Positions 1 through 6,791 of a stretch of 7,880 nucleotides of DNA are shown here, one piece after another. Within the stretch, counting starts at the first letter, position 1. Every line of letters begins with the position of its first letter. The translations under genes were made by a program, and so were the position numbers. The notes beneath the pieces were generated by a model. The model saw only the letters and a list, made by a program, of their open reading frames with translations. It was not told the DNA's origin and searched no databases. The stretch comes from an uncultured Rickettsiales bacterium (GTDB taxonomy: Bacteria; Pseudomonadota; Alphaproteobacteria; Rickettsiales; UBA1997), in the NCBI GenBank assembly GCA_944390875.1, contig CALXRO010000007.1, forward strand, positions 1-7,880, read 5' to 3'.

Positions 1-110
1 AGTTTTAATCCAGTATATGCGCCAAAACCTAATAAAGCATTTGAGTCATTTATTTTTATTGCAAATATTGATATTATGAGCGAAAGAATAATAAGTTTTT
101 TAGATTTCAT
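1..110 (-). CDS. N-terminus of a probable exported protein (partial)
   Basis: An ATG at 110-108 on the minus strand opens a frame that stays open to the window edge (36 complete codons). The encoded start is MKSKKLIILSLIISIFA, then a short polar stretch, then NALLGFGAYTGLK. Lysines followed by a roughly 13-residue hydrophobic core and a small residue look like a Sec signal peptide; cleavage after the alanine of SNA is plausible. The glycine/aromatic segment that follows would suit an outer-membrane or periplasmic protein, but too little is visible to name a family. No strong Shine-Dalgarno sequence precedes the ATG. A promoter-like pair lies about 30-57 bases upstream. The gene is divergent from mltG. 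The signal peptide is seen in the sequence; the destination is inferred. Confidence 0.6.
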   Translation of the reverse strand, partial: MKSKKLIILSLIISIFAIKINDSNALLGFGAYTGLK

Positions 111-139
111 ATTGCCAATTATTGTTAATAATAAGTTAT

Positions 140-167
140 ATATTAAATATTATTATGTTTTTATCAA
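140..167 (-). promoter_or_regulatory. Putative sigma70-type promoter for the leftward exported-protein gene
   Basis: On the minus strand, TTGATA (167-162) and TAATAT (145-140) are separated by 16 bases. Initiation near 133 would leave a leader of about 23 bases before the ATG at 110. In DNA this AT-rich, -10-like hexamers arise easily by chance, so the support is the -35 match, the spacing and the position. Confidence 0.4.
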
Positions 168-231
168 GATAATATAAAACTTATAATATGAAGTATAATT
201 GTATATAAATTTTTAAAAGAATTTATTTACA

Positions 232-260
232 TTGAAAATAATTTAAATAAGATGTAAAAT
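232..260 (+). promoter_or_regulatory. Putative sigma70-type promoter of mltG
   Basis: TTGAAA (232-237) and TAAAAT (255-260) are separated by exactly 17 bases on the plus strand, directly upstream of mltG. Initiation near 267 would give a leader of about 19 bases before the TTG start. The rest of 111-285 is plain AT-rich spacer with no other element I can support. Confidence 0.5.
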
Positions 261-285
261 ACTAAAATTATCACAAATATACCCT

Positions 286-1242
286 TTGAAAAAAAAATTA
301 TTAATTTTATTAATATTTATAGTTGTATTTATTTTGTATATAATTAAGTATATAAATACAAAGTTTTCCAATGAAAATATATTTTATATAGAAAAAAATA
401 AATCGTTAAATTATGTAATAGAAAAGTTAGAATCTGAAAAACTTGTTAAGAAACCAAAATTATTCAAAATAATAATGCGATTTGTATTTTTTAGAAAACA
501 TATAAAATATGGTGAATTTAAAATAGATAAAAATGATACATATTTAAAACTGATAAAAAAGTTTATAAAGCATGATGTTTATTATAGATCTATAACAATA
601 CCTGAAGGTTTTACAAATAATTCTGTTTTTAAATTAATAGAGTCAAATAAGTTTCTTTCTGGTAATATAGATAATAAAAATAAAATTAAAGAAGGAACAT
701 TAATGCCAGATACATATAAATTTTTAAGAGATGATAGTAGAAATTCAATTATAAGTAGAATGCAAAAGAGTATGGAAGATTTTTTAGATTATATCTGGAA
801 AAGTTATAATAGTAATAATTATATAAAAACAAAAGATGATCTAATAATATTAGCATCAATAGTTGAAAAGGAGACAGGATTGGTTGAAGAAAGAAAAGTA
901 ATTGCATCAGTATTTTTAAATAGATTAAAAATTAATATGCGTTTACAATCTGATCCTACAGCTATTTACGCATATACAAAAGGGGATACAAGTAAAGAAA
1001 AAGATATAAAAACAAATGTATTAATAAGACAAAAGAATGAATTTAATACTTATAAGATATATGGATTACCAAAAACTGCTATTTGTAATCCTGGTCGTGA
1101 ATCGATAATGGCAGTGTTAGAACCAGTTGAAACAAATTATTTATTCTTTGTAAAAAATACAAATGGAGGTCATACTTTTTCAGCTAATTATAAAGAACAT
1201 TTAGGAAATATAGAAATTTTAAAAAGTAAGACAACTAAATAA
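286..1242 (+). CDS. mltG: Endolytic murein transglycosylase MltG (YceG family)
   Basis: MltG is an inner-membrane lytic transglycosylase that cleaves nascent glycan strands and so limits their length. The 318-residue protein has a short lysine-rich N-terminus and one membrane helix at about residues 4-20. A LysM-like/YceG region follows, with the family block PEGFT (106-110) and GTLMPDTYKF (137-146). The catalytic core shows ASIVEKETG (190-198), where E194 matches the catalytic glutamate. It continues with RLQSDPT (219-225), GLPKTAICNPGRESI (260-274) and LFFVKNTNGGHTF. The length is close to the usual 320-350. The start is TTG: no ATG occurs in frame until residue 64, after the membrane helix, and a stop lies ten codons upstream. 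No Shine-Dalgarno sequence is visible. The gene converges on the Mur ligase gene with a 25-base gap. The EGTLMPDTYKF and NPG blocks look alphaproteobacterial (inference). Confidence 0.95.
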   Translation: MKKKLLILLIFIVVFILYIIKYINTKFSNENIFYIEKNKSLNYVIEKLESEKLVKKPKLFKIIMRFVFFRKHIKYGEFKIDKNDTYLKLIKKFIKHDVYYRSITIPEGFTNNSVFKLIESNKFLSGNIDNKNKIKEGTLMPDTYKFLRDDSRNSIISRMQKSMEDFLDYIWKSYNSNNYIKTKDDLIILASIVEKETGLVEERKVIASVFLNRLKINMRLQSDPTAIYAYTKGDTSKEKDIKTNVLIRQKNEFNTYKIYGLPKTAICNPGRESIMAVLEPVETNYLFFVKNTNGGHTFSANYKEHLGNIEILKSKTTK

Positions 1243-1267
1243 TTGATATAAATTGTTTTGAGCTATA

Positions 1268-2695
1268 CTATTTTCTATTTGGATGGTTTTTTGAGTTCAA
1301 ATTTTTAACAATCATATTTGTTAACTTGTAAGAAAGTCCAGCTCCCATAACAACTATATGGTATTTTTTAAAATTACCCTTATCATTTTTTATTATTTCC
1401 ATAACATTTTTTACAACATCATTAAAATCAGATATATATTTTACTTTTGTGTTATTTAAATACTGATCCATTACTGGTTCGTCAAGGTCAAATTCTCTTG
1501 ATTTAAAGAATTTTGTTATTATTGGGTAATCAGCTATTTCCATAGCTTTTATGTAGGCTTCGCTATTATTTGTAAATCTTGATATAAGATGCGGTTCAAG
1601 TATGGCTATTATCTTTTCTTTATTTGTTATACAATTTTTAAGAGTTAATAGATTACTATAAACTTGAGTATGATGATGTGCATAATCATCATAAACAACT
1701 AATTTATTATTATTCATTACTTTTTCCATTCGTCTTTTTGCACCTTTACAAACTTTTAAAGCATCTTTTAGAATGTTACTCTTAAAACCAAGTTCTTTTA
1801 ACAATATCATTGATATAATAGTATTTCTTATATTGTGTTCACCTTTTAAACTATTTATCAGAGCAAATTTTTCATTGTTTATTGAAAAATATCTTGAATT
1901 AAATTTAACTTTATAATTATGAGACAATCCAATATAATCATTATTTATTGTATACGATAATAATTTAACGTTTTTATTTTTCAGATTTTCATAACTTTTA
2001 TTTATAATGTCTATTATATTTGTATCATCAGCATTAAAAACTATTATCCCATTTTCTTTTATATTTTTTAGAAAATTACAATAATTATCTTTATAGTCCT
2101 CTAAATTTAAAAAAAATTCTGGATGTTCCATTTCTACATTGTTTATAATTATATATTTAGGATGATAGTAAGTAAAATTTTCGCCATATTCATCTGCCTC
2201 GCAAACAAATAAATTCCCCTCGCCATTTCTATAATTTTTGCCCCACATTTCATTAATACCACCTATGATAGCGCTTGGATCAGCTCCACAATATTCCAAT
2301 ATATTTGATAAAATTGTAGTTGTAGTAGTTTTTCCATGTGTACCACATATACATATCAAATCTTTATCATTAGCTAGATACTTATCAATAAATTGCTGCC
2401 ATCTTAAAACTGTTATATTTTTTTCCATAGCTTCAATTATTTCTTTTATATTTTTGTACTTATCTTTGAAAAAAACTGCTGGTGATACTATTAATTTATC
2501 TATGTCGTTCAAATGTGTTTCAGATTGTCCAACTTTTACTTCTATATTTAGATCTAATAATTGTTTTGAATAGTCACTTGTTTGGCTTATGTCACATCCA
2601 TCAACTATATAACCTTTTTCTTTGGCTAAACATGCTACACCTACAATCCCACTGCCGTTTATACCTAAAAAATGACATCTCTCAATATTTGACAT
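1268..2695 (-). CDS. Mur ligase of the MurC/Mpl group (probable UDP-N-acetylmuramate--L-alanine ligase, or murein peptide ligase)
   Basis: This is an ATP-dependent cytoplasmic Mur ligase joining an amino acid or peptide to UDP-MurNAc in peptidoglycan synthesis (MurC) or recycling (Mpl). The 475 residues show the three-domain order. An N-terminal UDP-sugar fold has HFLGINGSG (8-16). The central ATPase has the P-loop GTHGKTTTT (118-126), EADEYGENF (166-174), NNVEMEH (185-191) and KGEHNIRN (284-291). The C-terminal domain has RRMEKV (321-326), YDDYAHH (335-341) and LEPHLISR (366-373). The assignment is split. EADEY resembles Mpl (EADEYD) rather than the EADESDGSF of ordinary proteobacterial MurC, while LEPHLISR and the following aspartate resemble MurC (QPHRYSR). 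I therefore give no symbol. The start is ATG at 2695-2693 with a weak ribosome site, and the stop is TAG. A good promoter lies just upstream, so it is probably transcribed apart from the zincin gene. Confidence 0.88.
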   Translation of the reverse strand: MSNIERCHFLGINGSGIVGVACLAKEKGYIVDGCDISQTSDYSKQLLDLNIEVKVGQSETHLNDIDKLIVSPAVFFKDKYKNIKEIIEAMEKNITVLRWQQFIDKYLANDKDLICICGTHGKTTTTTILSNILEYCGADPSAIIGGINEMWGKNYRNGEGNLFVCEADEYGENFTYYHPKYIIINNVEMEHPEFFLNLEDYKDNYCNFLKNIKENGIIVFNADDTNIIDIINKSYENLKNKNVKLLSYTINNDYIGLSHNYKVKFNSRYFSINNEKFALINSLKGEHNIRNTIISMILLKELGFKSNILKDALKVCKGAKRRMEKVMNNNKLVVYDDYAHHHTQVYSNLLTLKNCITNKEKIIAILEPHLISRFTNNSEAYIKAMEIADYPIITKFFKSREFDLDEPVMDQYLNNTKVKYISDFNDVVKNVMEIIKNDKGNFKKYHIVVMGAGLSYKLTNMIVKNLNSKNHPNRK

Positions 2696-2734
2696 AAAAA
2701 TTGTAAAAATAAGTAAAATAAAACGTATATGTAC

Positions 2735-2762
2735 TTTATAAGGATTATTTTTGATTAGTCAA
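2735..2762 (-). promoter_or_regulatory. Putative sigma70-type promoter of the Mur ligase gene
   Basis: On the minus strand, TTGACT (2762-2757) and TATAAA (2740-2735) are separated by 16 bases. Initiation near 2728 would leave about 33 bases before the ATG. This is one of the best -35/-10 pairs in the window, and it sits in the 99-base gap between the zincin stop and the ligase start. No convincing terminator lies upstream in that gap, so read-through from the yajQ operon remains possible. Confidence 0.55.
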
Positions 2763-2794
2763 TGGGTTGTAATAATATTGTAATATATATAGTA

Positions 2795-3646
2795 TTATTT
2801 AACTAAATAATCAGCCAAAAATTTCATAACAATTTTTTCCATAAATAAAGCAAATAAAGATAAAATAATTAACCAAAACAAAAGATTTTTTAAAAATCTT
2901 ACAAAAGTCATTTTAGGTTTTATACCAACTATAAGTGATCCAAAAAACTTTTTCTTCTCTGGAGTTATAAATGAATCACTAAGATCTTCATAATTTTCAA
3001 ACTTCTTTCTTTCATCTCTATGGTGATTATCCATAACTATAATCATACGAAAATCTTTAAACAATTTTACATATTCTTTACTTGGAGCAACGCCATCTTT
3101 CATATACTGTTCCCAACTTCTTGCAAAATGTTCTTCTTGCTCAGTAGTAAAACCAGCTATAAAAGCACGTCGTCTTGTATATTTATTTATAGGCATGTTA
3201 TTACCTACTATAGAACAAATAGTTTTAAAATCTTCCATGGCTTGCCTATTACTAAAAAGTGCAACAGATACACCTATTAAATATCTTAAATAATGGCCAA
3301 ACTCATGTATAAAAGTAGTTGTGGTCACATCAGTTTTTTGTAGACAAATTGTTGCTTTACTTTTATTTACTTTTCTTCCAGTTAATTTTGATCTTAAAAA
3401 ATAACAATCACGGACTTTGCAAACTCCATACGCATAGTTGTCTAAATCGGGATCTATATCTAAATTTAGTGGTAAAAATTTATATAATTTCCAAGTTGTA
3501 ACCCCATACCTTATAGCCAAATTCCTATATATAGCATTCACAAGTCTTAAGTTGTATTTTACCTCTTTGCGACTATAGTGTTTTCTAAGAACTCTTCTAA
3601 ATTTTAAACCTATATATTTTGAAAAAAAGTAATCTCTTAAATTCAT
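2795..3646 (-). CDS. Putative membrane-anchored zinc metallopeptidase (HExxH zincin), family not recognised
   Basis: The 283-residue protein carries HEFGHYL at 114-120, preceded by the hydroxyl/hydrophobic stretch TTTTFI, which is the HExxH zinc-binding and catalytic motif. About 55 residues later comes EEHFARSWEQYMKDGVAP (171-188). Its glutamates could supply the third zinc ligand, and the [ED]EhFARxhExY pattern resembles metallopeptidase domains found in large phage and conjugative-element polyvalent proteins (from memory, not searched). The first 30 residues are very basic. One membrane helix lies near 253-270, followed by a short amphipathic tail, so the catalytic domain is probably tethered to the inner membrane by its C-terminus. 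Its ATG overlaps the pepA stop as ATGA, with no Shine-Dalgarno sequence, so translation is probably coupled to pepA. The substrate is unknown. Base composition matches the neighbours, giving no sign of recent transfer. Confidence 0.75.
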   Translation of the reverse strand: MNLRDYFFSKYIGLKFRRVLRKHYSRKEVKYNLRLVNAIYRNLAIRYGVTTWKLYKFLPLNLDIDPDLDNYAYGVCKVRDCYFLRSKLTGRKVNKSKATICLQKTDVTTTTFIHEFGHYLRYLIGVSVALFSNRQAMEDFKTICSIVGNNMPINKYTRRRAFIAGFTTEQEEHFARSWEQYMKDGVAPSKEYVKLFKDFRMIIVMDNHHRDERKKFENYEDLSDSFITPEKKKFFGSLIVGIKPKMTFVRFLKNLLFWLIILSLFALFMEKIVMKFLADYLVK

Positions 3647-5037
3647 GATTCATAATTATTTTTAATTAAATCATTAATTAGTCTCACACCAAAGCCAGTT
3701 GCATCTTTATTTACAAAAAATCCTTTTCTTTCCACAAATGCAGTACCTGCTATATCTATATGAGCCCAATTATTATTTCCATTTAAGAATCTTTGTAAAA
3801 ATTGAGCTGCAGTTGCAGCACCACTATACTTTGTGCCTGAAACATTTTTAATGTCAGCAACTTTAGAGTCCATTAAAATATCATAATCAGATCCTATTTT
3901 CCCCAATGGCATTCTCCATATTGGTTCATTTGCATTTTCTGAAGATTTTATTATCATATTTGCTAATTCATCATTATTTGTAAAAACACCAGCATAACAT
4001 TCGCCTAGAGCAACACAAATAGCTGCAGTTAATGTTGCAAAATCTATTATTATGCTTGGTTTAAATTCTTTTGATGTATAATAAAGTAAATCAGCAAGAA
4101 CTACTCTACCTTCAGCATCAGTGTTTAATATTTCTATAGTTTGTCCAGACATACTTGTTATTATATCTCCGGGTTTTACAGCATTACCTGATGGCATATT
4201 TTCAACCAAACCTATAATACCAACTGCGTTTACTTTTGCTTTCCTTTCAGCTAATAATTTTATTGAGGATACAACAACAGCTGAACCGGCCATATCACAC
4301 TTCATGTCATACATTGCACTTTCTGGTTTTAATGATAAACCACCGCTATCAAAAGTTACACCTTTACCTACTAGTGCAATCGGCTGTTTTTTATTACTAT
4401 CTCCATTCCAACTCATAACTATAACCTTTGGATCAATAGAACTACCTTGGCCAACAGCTAAGACCGCGTTCATACCAAGTTTTTCAAGATTTTTTCTATT
4501 TAATATATTAACTTTAACTCCAATTTTTTCTAGATTTTTACAAACTTCAGCATAAGTTTCTGGGTTTATTACATTAGAAGGTTCATTTACTATATCTCTA
4601 CAAAAAAATATATTATTTCTTAGTAACTGAAATTCTTTGTATTTATCGTCAAAATTATGATAATTTTCTATGTTTATATTTAAAATTTTTGTTTTTAATT
4701 CAAATTTTTCTTTTTTATTGTCTGAAAAATATTTATCGAATTTATAATTACTTAATTCTATGCCAATAATTATAGAAAATATCACATCATTACAATTTTC
4801 TATATTATTATCAATATACAAATTGACATTTTCGAAATTATTACTTTTTAAGTAATCTAATATATCCCATCCAGCTTTTTCTAAATCTAATTGACTGGTC
4901 TTATTTTTAATATTATATATTAACGTCAGATTATTGTTTTCATCAATAAAAAACTTCTTATGATTATTTTCATCATCTTCATTAACTATTTTTATATTTA
5001 AATCAAATTTTACATCTTTATTAAATGTTATTATCAT
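3643..5037 (-). CDS. pepA: Cytosol (leucyl) aminopeptidase PepA, peptidase family M17
   Basis: PepA removes N-terminal residues from peptides in the cytoplasm, using two metal ions in a hexameric enzyme; in some bacteria it also binds DNA. From the ATG the protein is 464 residues. A divergent, asparagine-rich N-terminal domain (to about 135) is followed by the conserved catalytic domain. M17 signatures are GKGVTFDSGG (lysine 225, aspartate 230), MKCDMAG (D248) and the family signature NTDAEGR (D307, E309, R311). ATLTGA-type ATLTAA and the C-terminal GTAF and ATGFGVRL are also present, so the active site looks intact. The frame also allows a TTG at 5043-5041 overlapping the yajQ stop. I prefer the ATG at 5037-5035, because AGGG at 5048-5045 lies 7 bases before it and would sit too close to the TTG. 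It is the middle gene of yajQ-pepA-zincin and ends in TGA, overlapping the zincin start by four bases. Confidence 0.95.
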   Translation of the reverse strand: MIITFNKDVKFDLNIKIVNEDDENNHKKFFIDENNNLTLIYNIKNKTSQLDLEKAGWDILDYLKSNNFENVNLYIDNNIENCNDVIFSIIIGIELSNYKFDKYFSDNKKEKFELKTKILNINIENYHNFDDKYKEFQLLRNNIFFCRDIVNEPSNVINPETYAEVCKNLEKIGVKVNILNRKNLEKLGMNAVLAVGQGSSIDPKVIVMSWNGDSNKKQPIALVGKGVTFDSGGLSLKPESAMYDMKCDMAGSAVVVSSIKLLAERKAKVNAVGIIGLVENMPSGNAVKPGDIITSMSGQTIEILNTDAEGRVVLADLLYYTSKEFKPSIIIDFATLTAAICVALGECYAGVFTNNDELANMIIKSSENANEPIWRMPLGKIGSDYDILMDSKVADIKNVSGTKYSGAATAAQFLQRFLNGNNNWAHIDIAGTAFVERKGFFVNKDATGFGVRLINDLIKNNYES

Positions 5038-5039
5038 AA

Positions 5040-5531
5040 TCAATCCCTGAAGTTGTTAAATTGTAAAGGCAAATTAAGATGTAAGTCTTTTATTTGCTGT
5101 ATTGCTTGTTGTAAATCATCCCTTGATTTACCAGATATTCTTACTTTATCACCGTTTATACTTGCCTGTAATTTTGATTTTGATTGTTTGAAAAATTTTG
5201 TTATTTGTTTTGCGTTATCCTGATCTATTCCTTCTTTTAATTTTACTATTTGTCTTATTGTATTACCACTAGCCTTTTCTTCTTTTTGAAAATCTAAACT
5301 TATTGGATCTAATTTTCTTTTTACAAAAGACGCTTTCAATGATGATCTTATTTGTTCAAGACAATAATCACTTTCGGCTACTATGATTATGTTTTTCTCT
5401 TTTTTATCAAATTCTATTGACCATTTTACAGTTTTAAAATCATATCTATTACCTATTTCCCTATTAGTTGTATTAACTGCATTGTCAACCTCTTGCATAT
5501 CTATTTCAGAAACAACATCAAAACTCGGCAT
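5040..5531 (-). CDS. yajQ: YajQ-family nucleotide-binding protein (UPF0234)
   Basis: The 163-residue protein matches the YajQ family over its full usual length (about 160-163). It opens with MPSFDVVSEIDMQEVDNAVN, close to the E. coli start, has RYDFK (29-33), and ends with RISGKSRDDLQ and the diagnostic QFNNFRD. YajQ proteins have two ferredoxin-like domains; they bind nucleotides, and in Xanthomonas a member is a cyclic-di-GMP effector. Whether this one binds cyclic di-GMP cannot be read from the sequence. The start is ATG at 5531-5529 with only a weak ribosome site. It is the first gene of the leftward yajQ-pepA-zincin operon: the pepA ATG follows its TGA after 2 bases, and a promoter-like pair lies 29-56 bases upstream of its start. 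Confidence 0.95.
   Translation of the reverse strand: MPSFDVVSEIDMQEVDNAVNTTNREIGNRYDFKTVKWSIEFDKKEKNIIIVAESDYCLEQIRSSLKASFVKRKLDPISLDFQKEEKASGNTIRQIVKLKEGIDQDNAKQITKFFKQSKSKLQASINGDKVRISGKSRDDLQQAIQQIKDLHLNLPLQFNNFRD
5045..5048 (-). promoter_or_regulatory. Ribosome binding site deciding the pepA start
   Basis: AGGG on the minus strand, inside the last codons of yajQ, lies 7 bases before the ATG at 5037-5035. This favours that ATG over the in-frame TTG at 5043-5041, which would be only one base away from it. Confidence 0.5.
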
Positions 5532-5559
5532 ATTCTGTATAAAAATATTTTCTGTCTGA

Positions 5560-5587
5560 ATAGTATATTTTAATTTTTTCTTATCAA
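5560..5587 (-). promoter_or_regulatory. Putative sigma70-type promoter of the yajQ-pepA-zincin operon
   Basis: On the minus strand, TTGATA (5587-5582) and TACTAT (5565-5560) are separated by 16 bases. Initiation near 5553 would leave about 22 bases before the yajQ ATG. The pair follows directly on the hairpin at 5598-5630, so the previous gene would terminate just before this promoter begins. Confidence 0.5.
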
Positions 5588-5597
5588 GATATTTAAC

Positions 5598-5630
5598 TAA
5601 AACTATCTATTTTTTGAATAGATAGTTTTA
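5598..5630 (-). terminator. Hairpin, probable intrinsic terminator of the coiled-coil gene
   Basis: AAAACTATCTATT and AATAGATAGTTTT form a perfect inverted repeat. With the outer T-A pair the stem is 14 bp, plus one possible G-T pair, and the loop is 3-5 bases. It starts 22 bases after the stop of the coiled-coil gene. On the minus strand the 3' arm ends in TTTTA followed by GTTAAAT, a modest U-rich tail. The stem is AT-rich with two G-C pairs. A terminator is the most economical reading; a protein-binding palindrome is possible because it abuts the yajQ promoter. Confidence 0.6.
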
Positions 5631-5651
5631 ACCTAAACAAATATAATAATA

Positions 5652-6593
5652 TTACCAGATAGTATATCTTCCGGCATATTTTTCTTCTTTGTTTTCATCA
5701 TTATTATCAACTTTTTGAATAATTTTATTTTCTGCTATTATCATTTTTGGATTATTTTGAAATGTTTCTTGCTCAGTATTGCTCAATTCTATATTTGCTG
5801 ATTTATTTTTTAAATTCAGTTTAATTTCAATGACATCAACATCACTTTCATCTTTTTCTATAGAATTTGATTCTACTTGTGCTTCTCTAAATATTTCTAA
5901 CATATCTTCAATATTTGAAATCTGATTATCTATATATTCATCCCAAGAAGACTTGCCTGATAATTGTTCTATAATTAATATTTTCCATTTTAAATTTACA
6001 GTTTTTTCCTCATATTCCATATATTCTTCCATTCCTATTTCATCTGACAAATTTAGTATTTTTTGTTTCTCCTTAATTTGTCCAATTTCATTTTCTAAAT
6101 TTTCTCTTTCTCTTAATATATTATTTTCTATATCTAATATTGATTTAAGACTGTTAAGGTATTTTTCTGTATCTTCTATTTTAGTCATATCAAAGTATTT
6201 TTGTCTTTTTAAAATATCATCTTTTAAACTTCTTAGAAAGAAAATTTTATCATATAATGGTTCATCTTTGCAAAGTTTATCTAAAAATTCATTATCTATA
6301 ATTGATATTTGCTCTTGTATTATACTTATTTTCTCTTCAATTTCATGGTAATTGTCTGAGTCAGGATCTAATATATTTTCCATCCTTTTAATCTCATTTT
6401 CAAATTTATATTTCATTTCCACTATCATTTTTATGATAAGTATGCTCTTCTTCATACATTTACTCATTTCATACTCATAATCATAAGTGTGTGCTATCGG
6501 ATTTAGTGTATTTTGAAATGTTTCAATACTATCTATTAGTTCTTTTGCAGAAGAAATTACTTTTATCAATGATTTTTCCCTATTAAAAAGCAT
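5652..6593 (-). CDS. Hypothetical protein, largely helical with coiled-coil segments
   Basis: I do not recognise this 313-residue protein. It has no signal peptide and no convincing membrane helix; the hydrophobic run ILIIKMIVEM near 51-60 is short and interrupted by charges. Residues 1 to about 240 are rich in K, E, I and L in heptad-like patterns, for example 82-108 and 140-180, which predicts long helices or coiled coils. Residues about 241-302 form an acidic, asparagine-rich linker that is probably flexible. The C-terminus ends in an aromatic/basic cluster, KYAGRYTIW. The ATG at 6593-6591 is preceded by a textbook GGAGG, absent from the other genes here, which suggests efficient translation. 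A promoter-like pair lies upstream and a hairpin downstream, so it is probably monocistronic. A structural, secreted-effector or cell-division-like role is possible but unsupported. Confidence 0.75.
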   Translation of the reverse strand: MLFNREKSLIKVISSAKELIDSIETFQNTLNPIAHTYDYEYEMSKCMKKSILIIKMIVEMKYKFENEIKRMENILDPDSDNYHEIEEKISIIQEQISIIDNEFLDKLCKDEPLYDKIFFLRSLKDDILKRQKYFDMTKIEDTEKYLNSLKSILDIENNILRERENLENEIGQIKEKQKILNLSDEIGMEEYMEYEEKTVNLKWKILIIEQLSGKSSWDEYIDNQISNIEDMLEIFREAQVESNSIEKDESDVDVIEIKLNLKNKSANIELSNTEQETFQNNPKMIIAENKIIQKVDNNDENKEEKYAGRYTIW

Positions 6594-6599
6594 TTTGGT

Positions 6600-6604
6600 C
6601 CTCC
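6600..6604 (-). promoter_or_regulatory. Strong Shine-Dalgarno site of the coiled-coil gene
   Basis: GGAGG on the minus strand sits 6 bases before the ATG at 6593-6591. It is the only consensus ribosome binding site found in the window, and it fixes the start of this otherwise unrecognised gene. Confidence 0.85.
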
Positions 6605-6622
6605 ATTTTTTTAAACATTATT

Positions 6623-6650
6623 ACTATAAATAAAATATTTTATTAATCAA
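6623..6650 (-). promoter_or_regulatory. Putative sigma70-type promoter of the coiled-coil gene
   Basis: On the minus strand, TTGATT (6650-6645) and TATAGT (6628-6623) are separated by 16 bases. Initiation near 6616 would give a short leader that contains the GGAGG site. The rest of the intergenic stretch 6594-6791 holds only a 27-codon open frame and a weak inverted repeat. Confidence 0.45.
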
Positions 6651-6678
6651 TATACTTTGTTTATGACAAATAATGTTG

Positions 6679-6762
6679 TTATTCTTTTTGCGCAGTATTT
6701 TTAACTTGTTTGATGAAATTATTAGATAAGTTGTTATTTATATTATGCTCAAAAATTTTCAT
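6679..6762 (-). CDS. Possible small ORF of 27 codons
   Basis: An ATG at 6762-6760 opens a frame encoding MKIFEHNINNNLSNNFIKQV and seven more residues before TAA at 6681-6679. It sits alone in the gap between the frame-broken gene and the coiled-coil gene. A GGG lies about 12 bases before the ATG, too far for a good ribosome site. No family is recognised, and asparagine/lysine richness is expected from AT-rich DNA, so chance is a serious alternative. Confidence 0.15.
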   Translation of the reverse strand: MKIFEHNINNNLSNNFIKQVKNTAQKE

Positions 6763-6766
6763 AAAT

Positions 6767-6789
6767 AATAATCCCGTTGTTTGATTATT
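6767..6789. repeat. Weak inverted repeat downstream of the frame-broken gene
   Basis: AATAATC (6767-6773) and GATTATT (6783-6789) can form a 7-bp stem with a 9-base loop, 3 bases beyond the stop at 6792. A run of T follows it on the plus strand, not on the minus strand as a terminator for the leftward gene would need. The function is therefore unclear and chance is possible. Confidence 0.2.
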
Positions 6790-6791
6790 TT

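Noticed and set aside
2238..2573. 111-codon plus-strand open frame
   Set aside because: It lies wholly antisense to the conserved N-terminal and ATPase part of the Mur ligase; its translation is hydrophobic antisense noise with no ribosome site.
2768..2800. Inverted AT-only repeats between the zincin and Mur ligase genes as a terminator
   Set aside because: The AATAATA/TATTATT stem contains no G-C pair and is not followed by a T run on the minus strand; it is expected by chance in this composition.
4121..4555. 144-codon plus-strand open frame
   Set aside because: It is antisense to the most conserved part of pepA, whose motifs are intact; it is a shadow of that coding constraint.
5035..5043. 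TTG start for pepA overlapping the yajQ stop
   Set aside because: The ATG two codons later has AGGG at a 7-base spacing, while the TTG would be only one base from it.
5953..6351. 132-codon plus-strand open frame rich in S, I and F
   Set aside because: It is antisense to the coiled-coil gene; the composition is what reversed Lys/Glu/Ile codons give, with no promoter or ribosome site.
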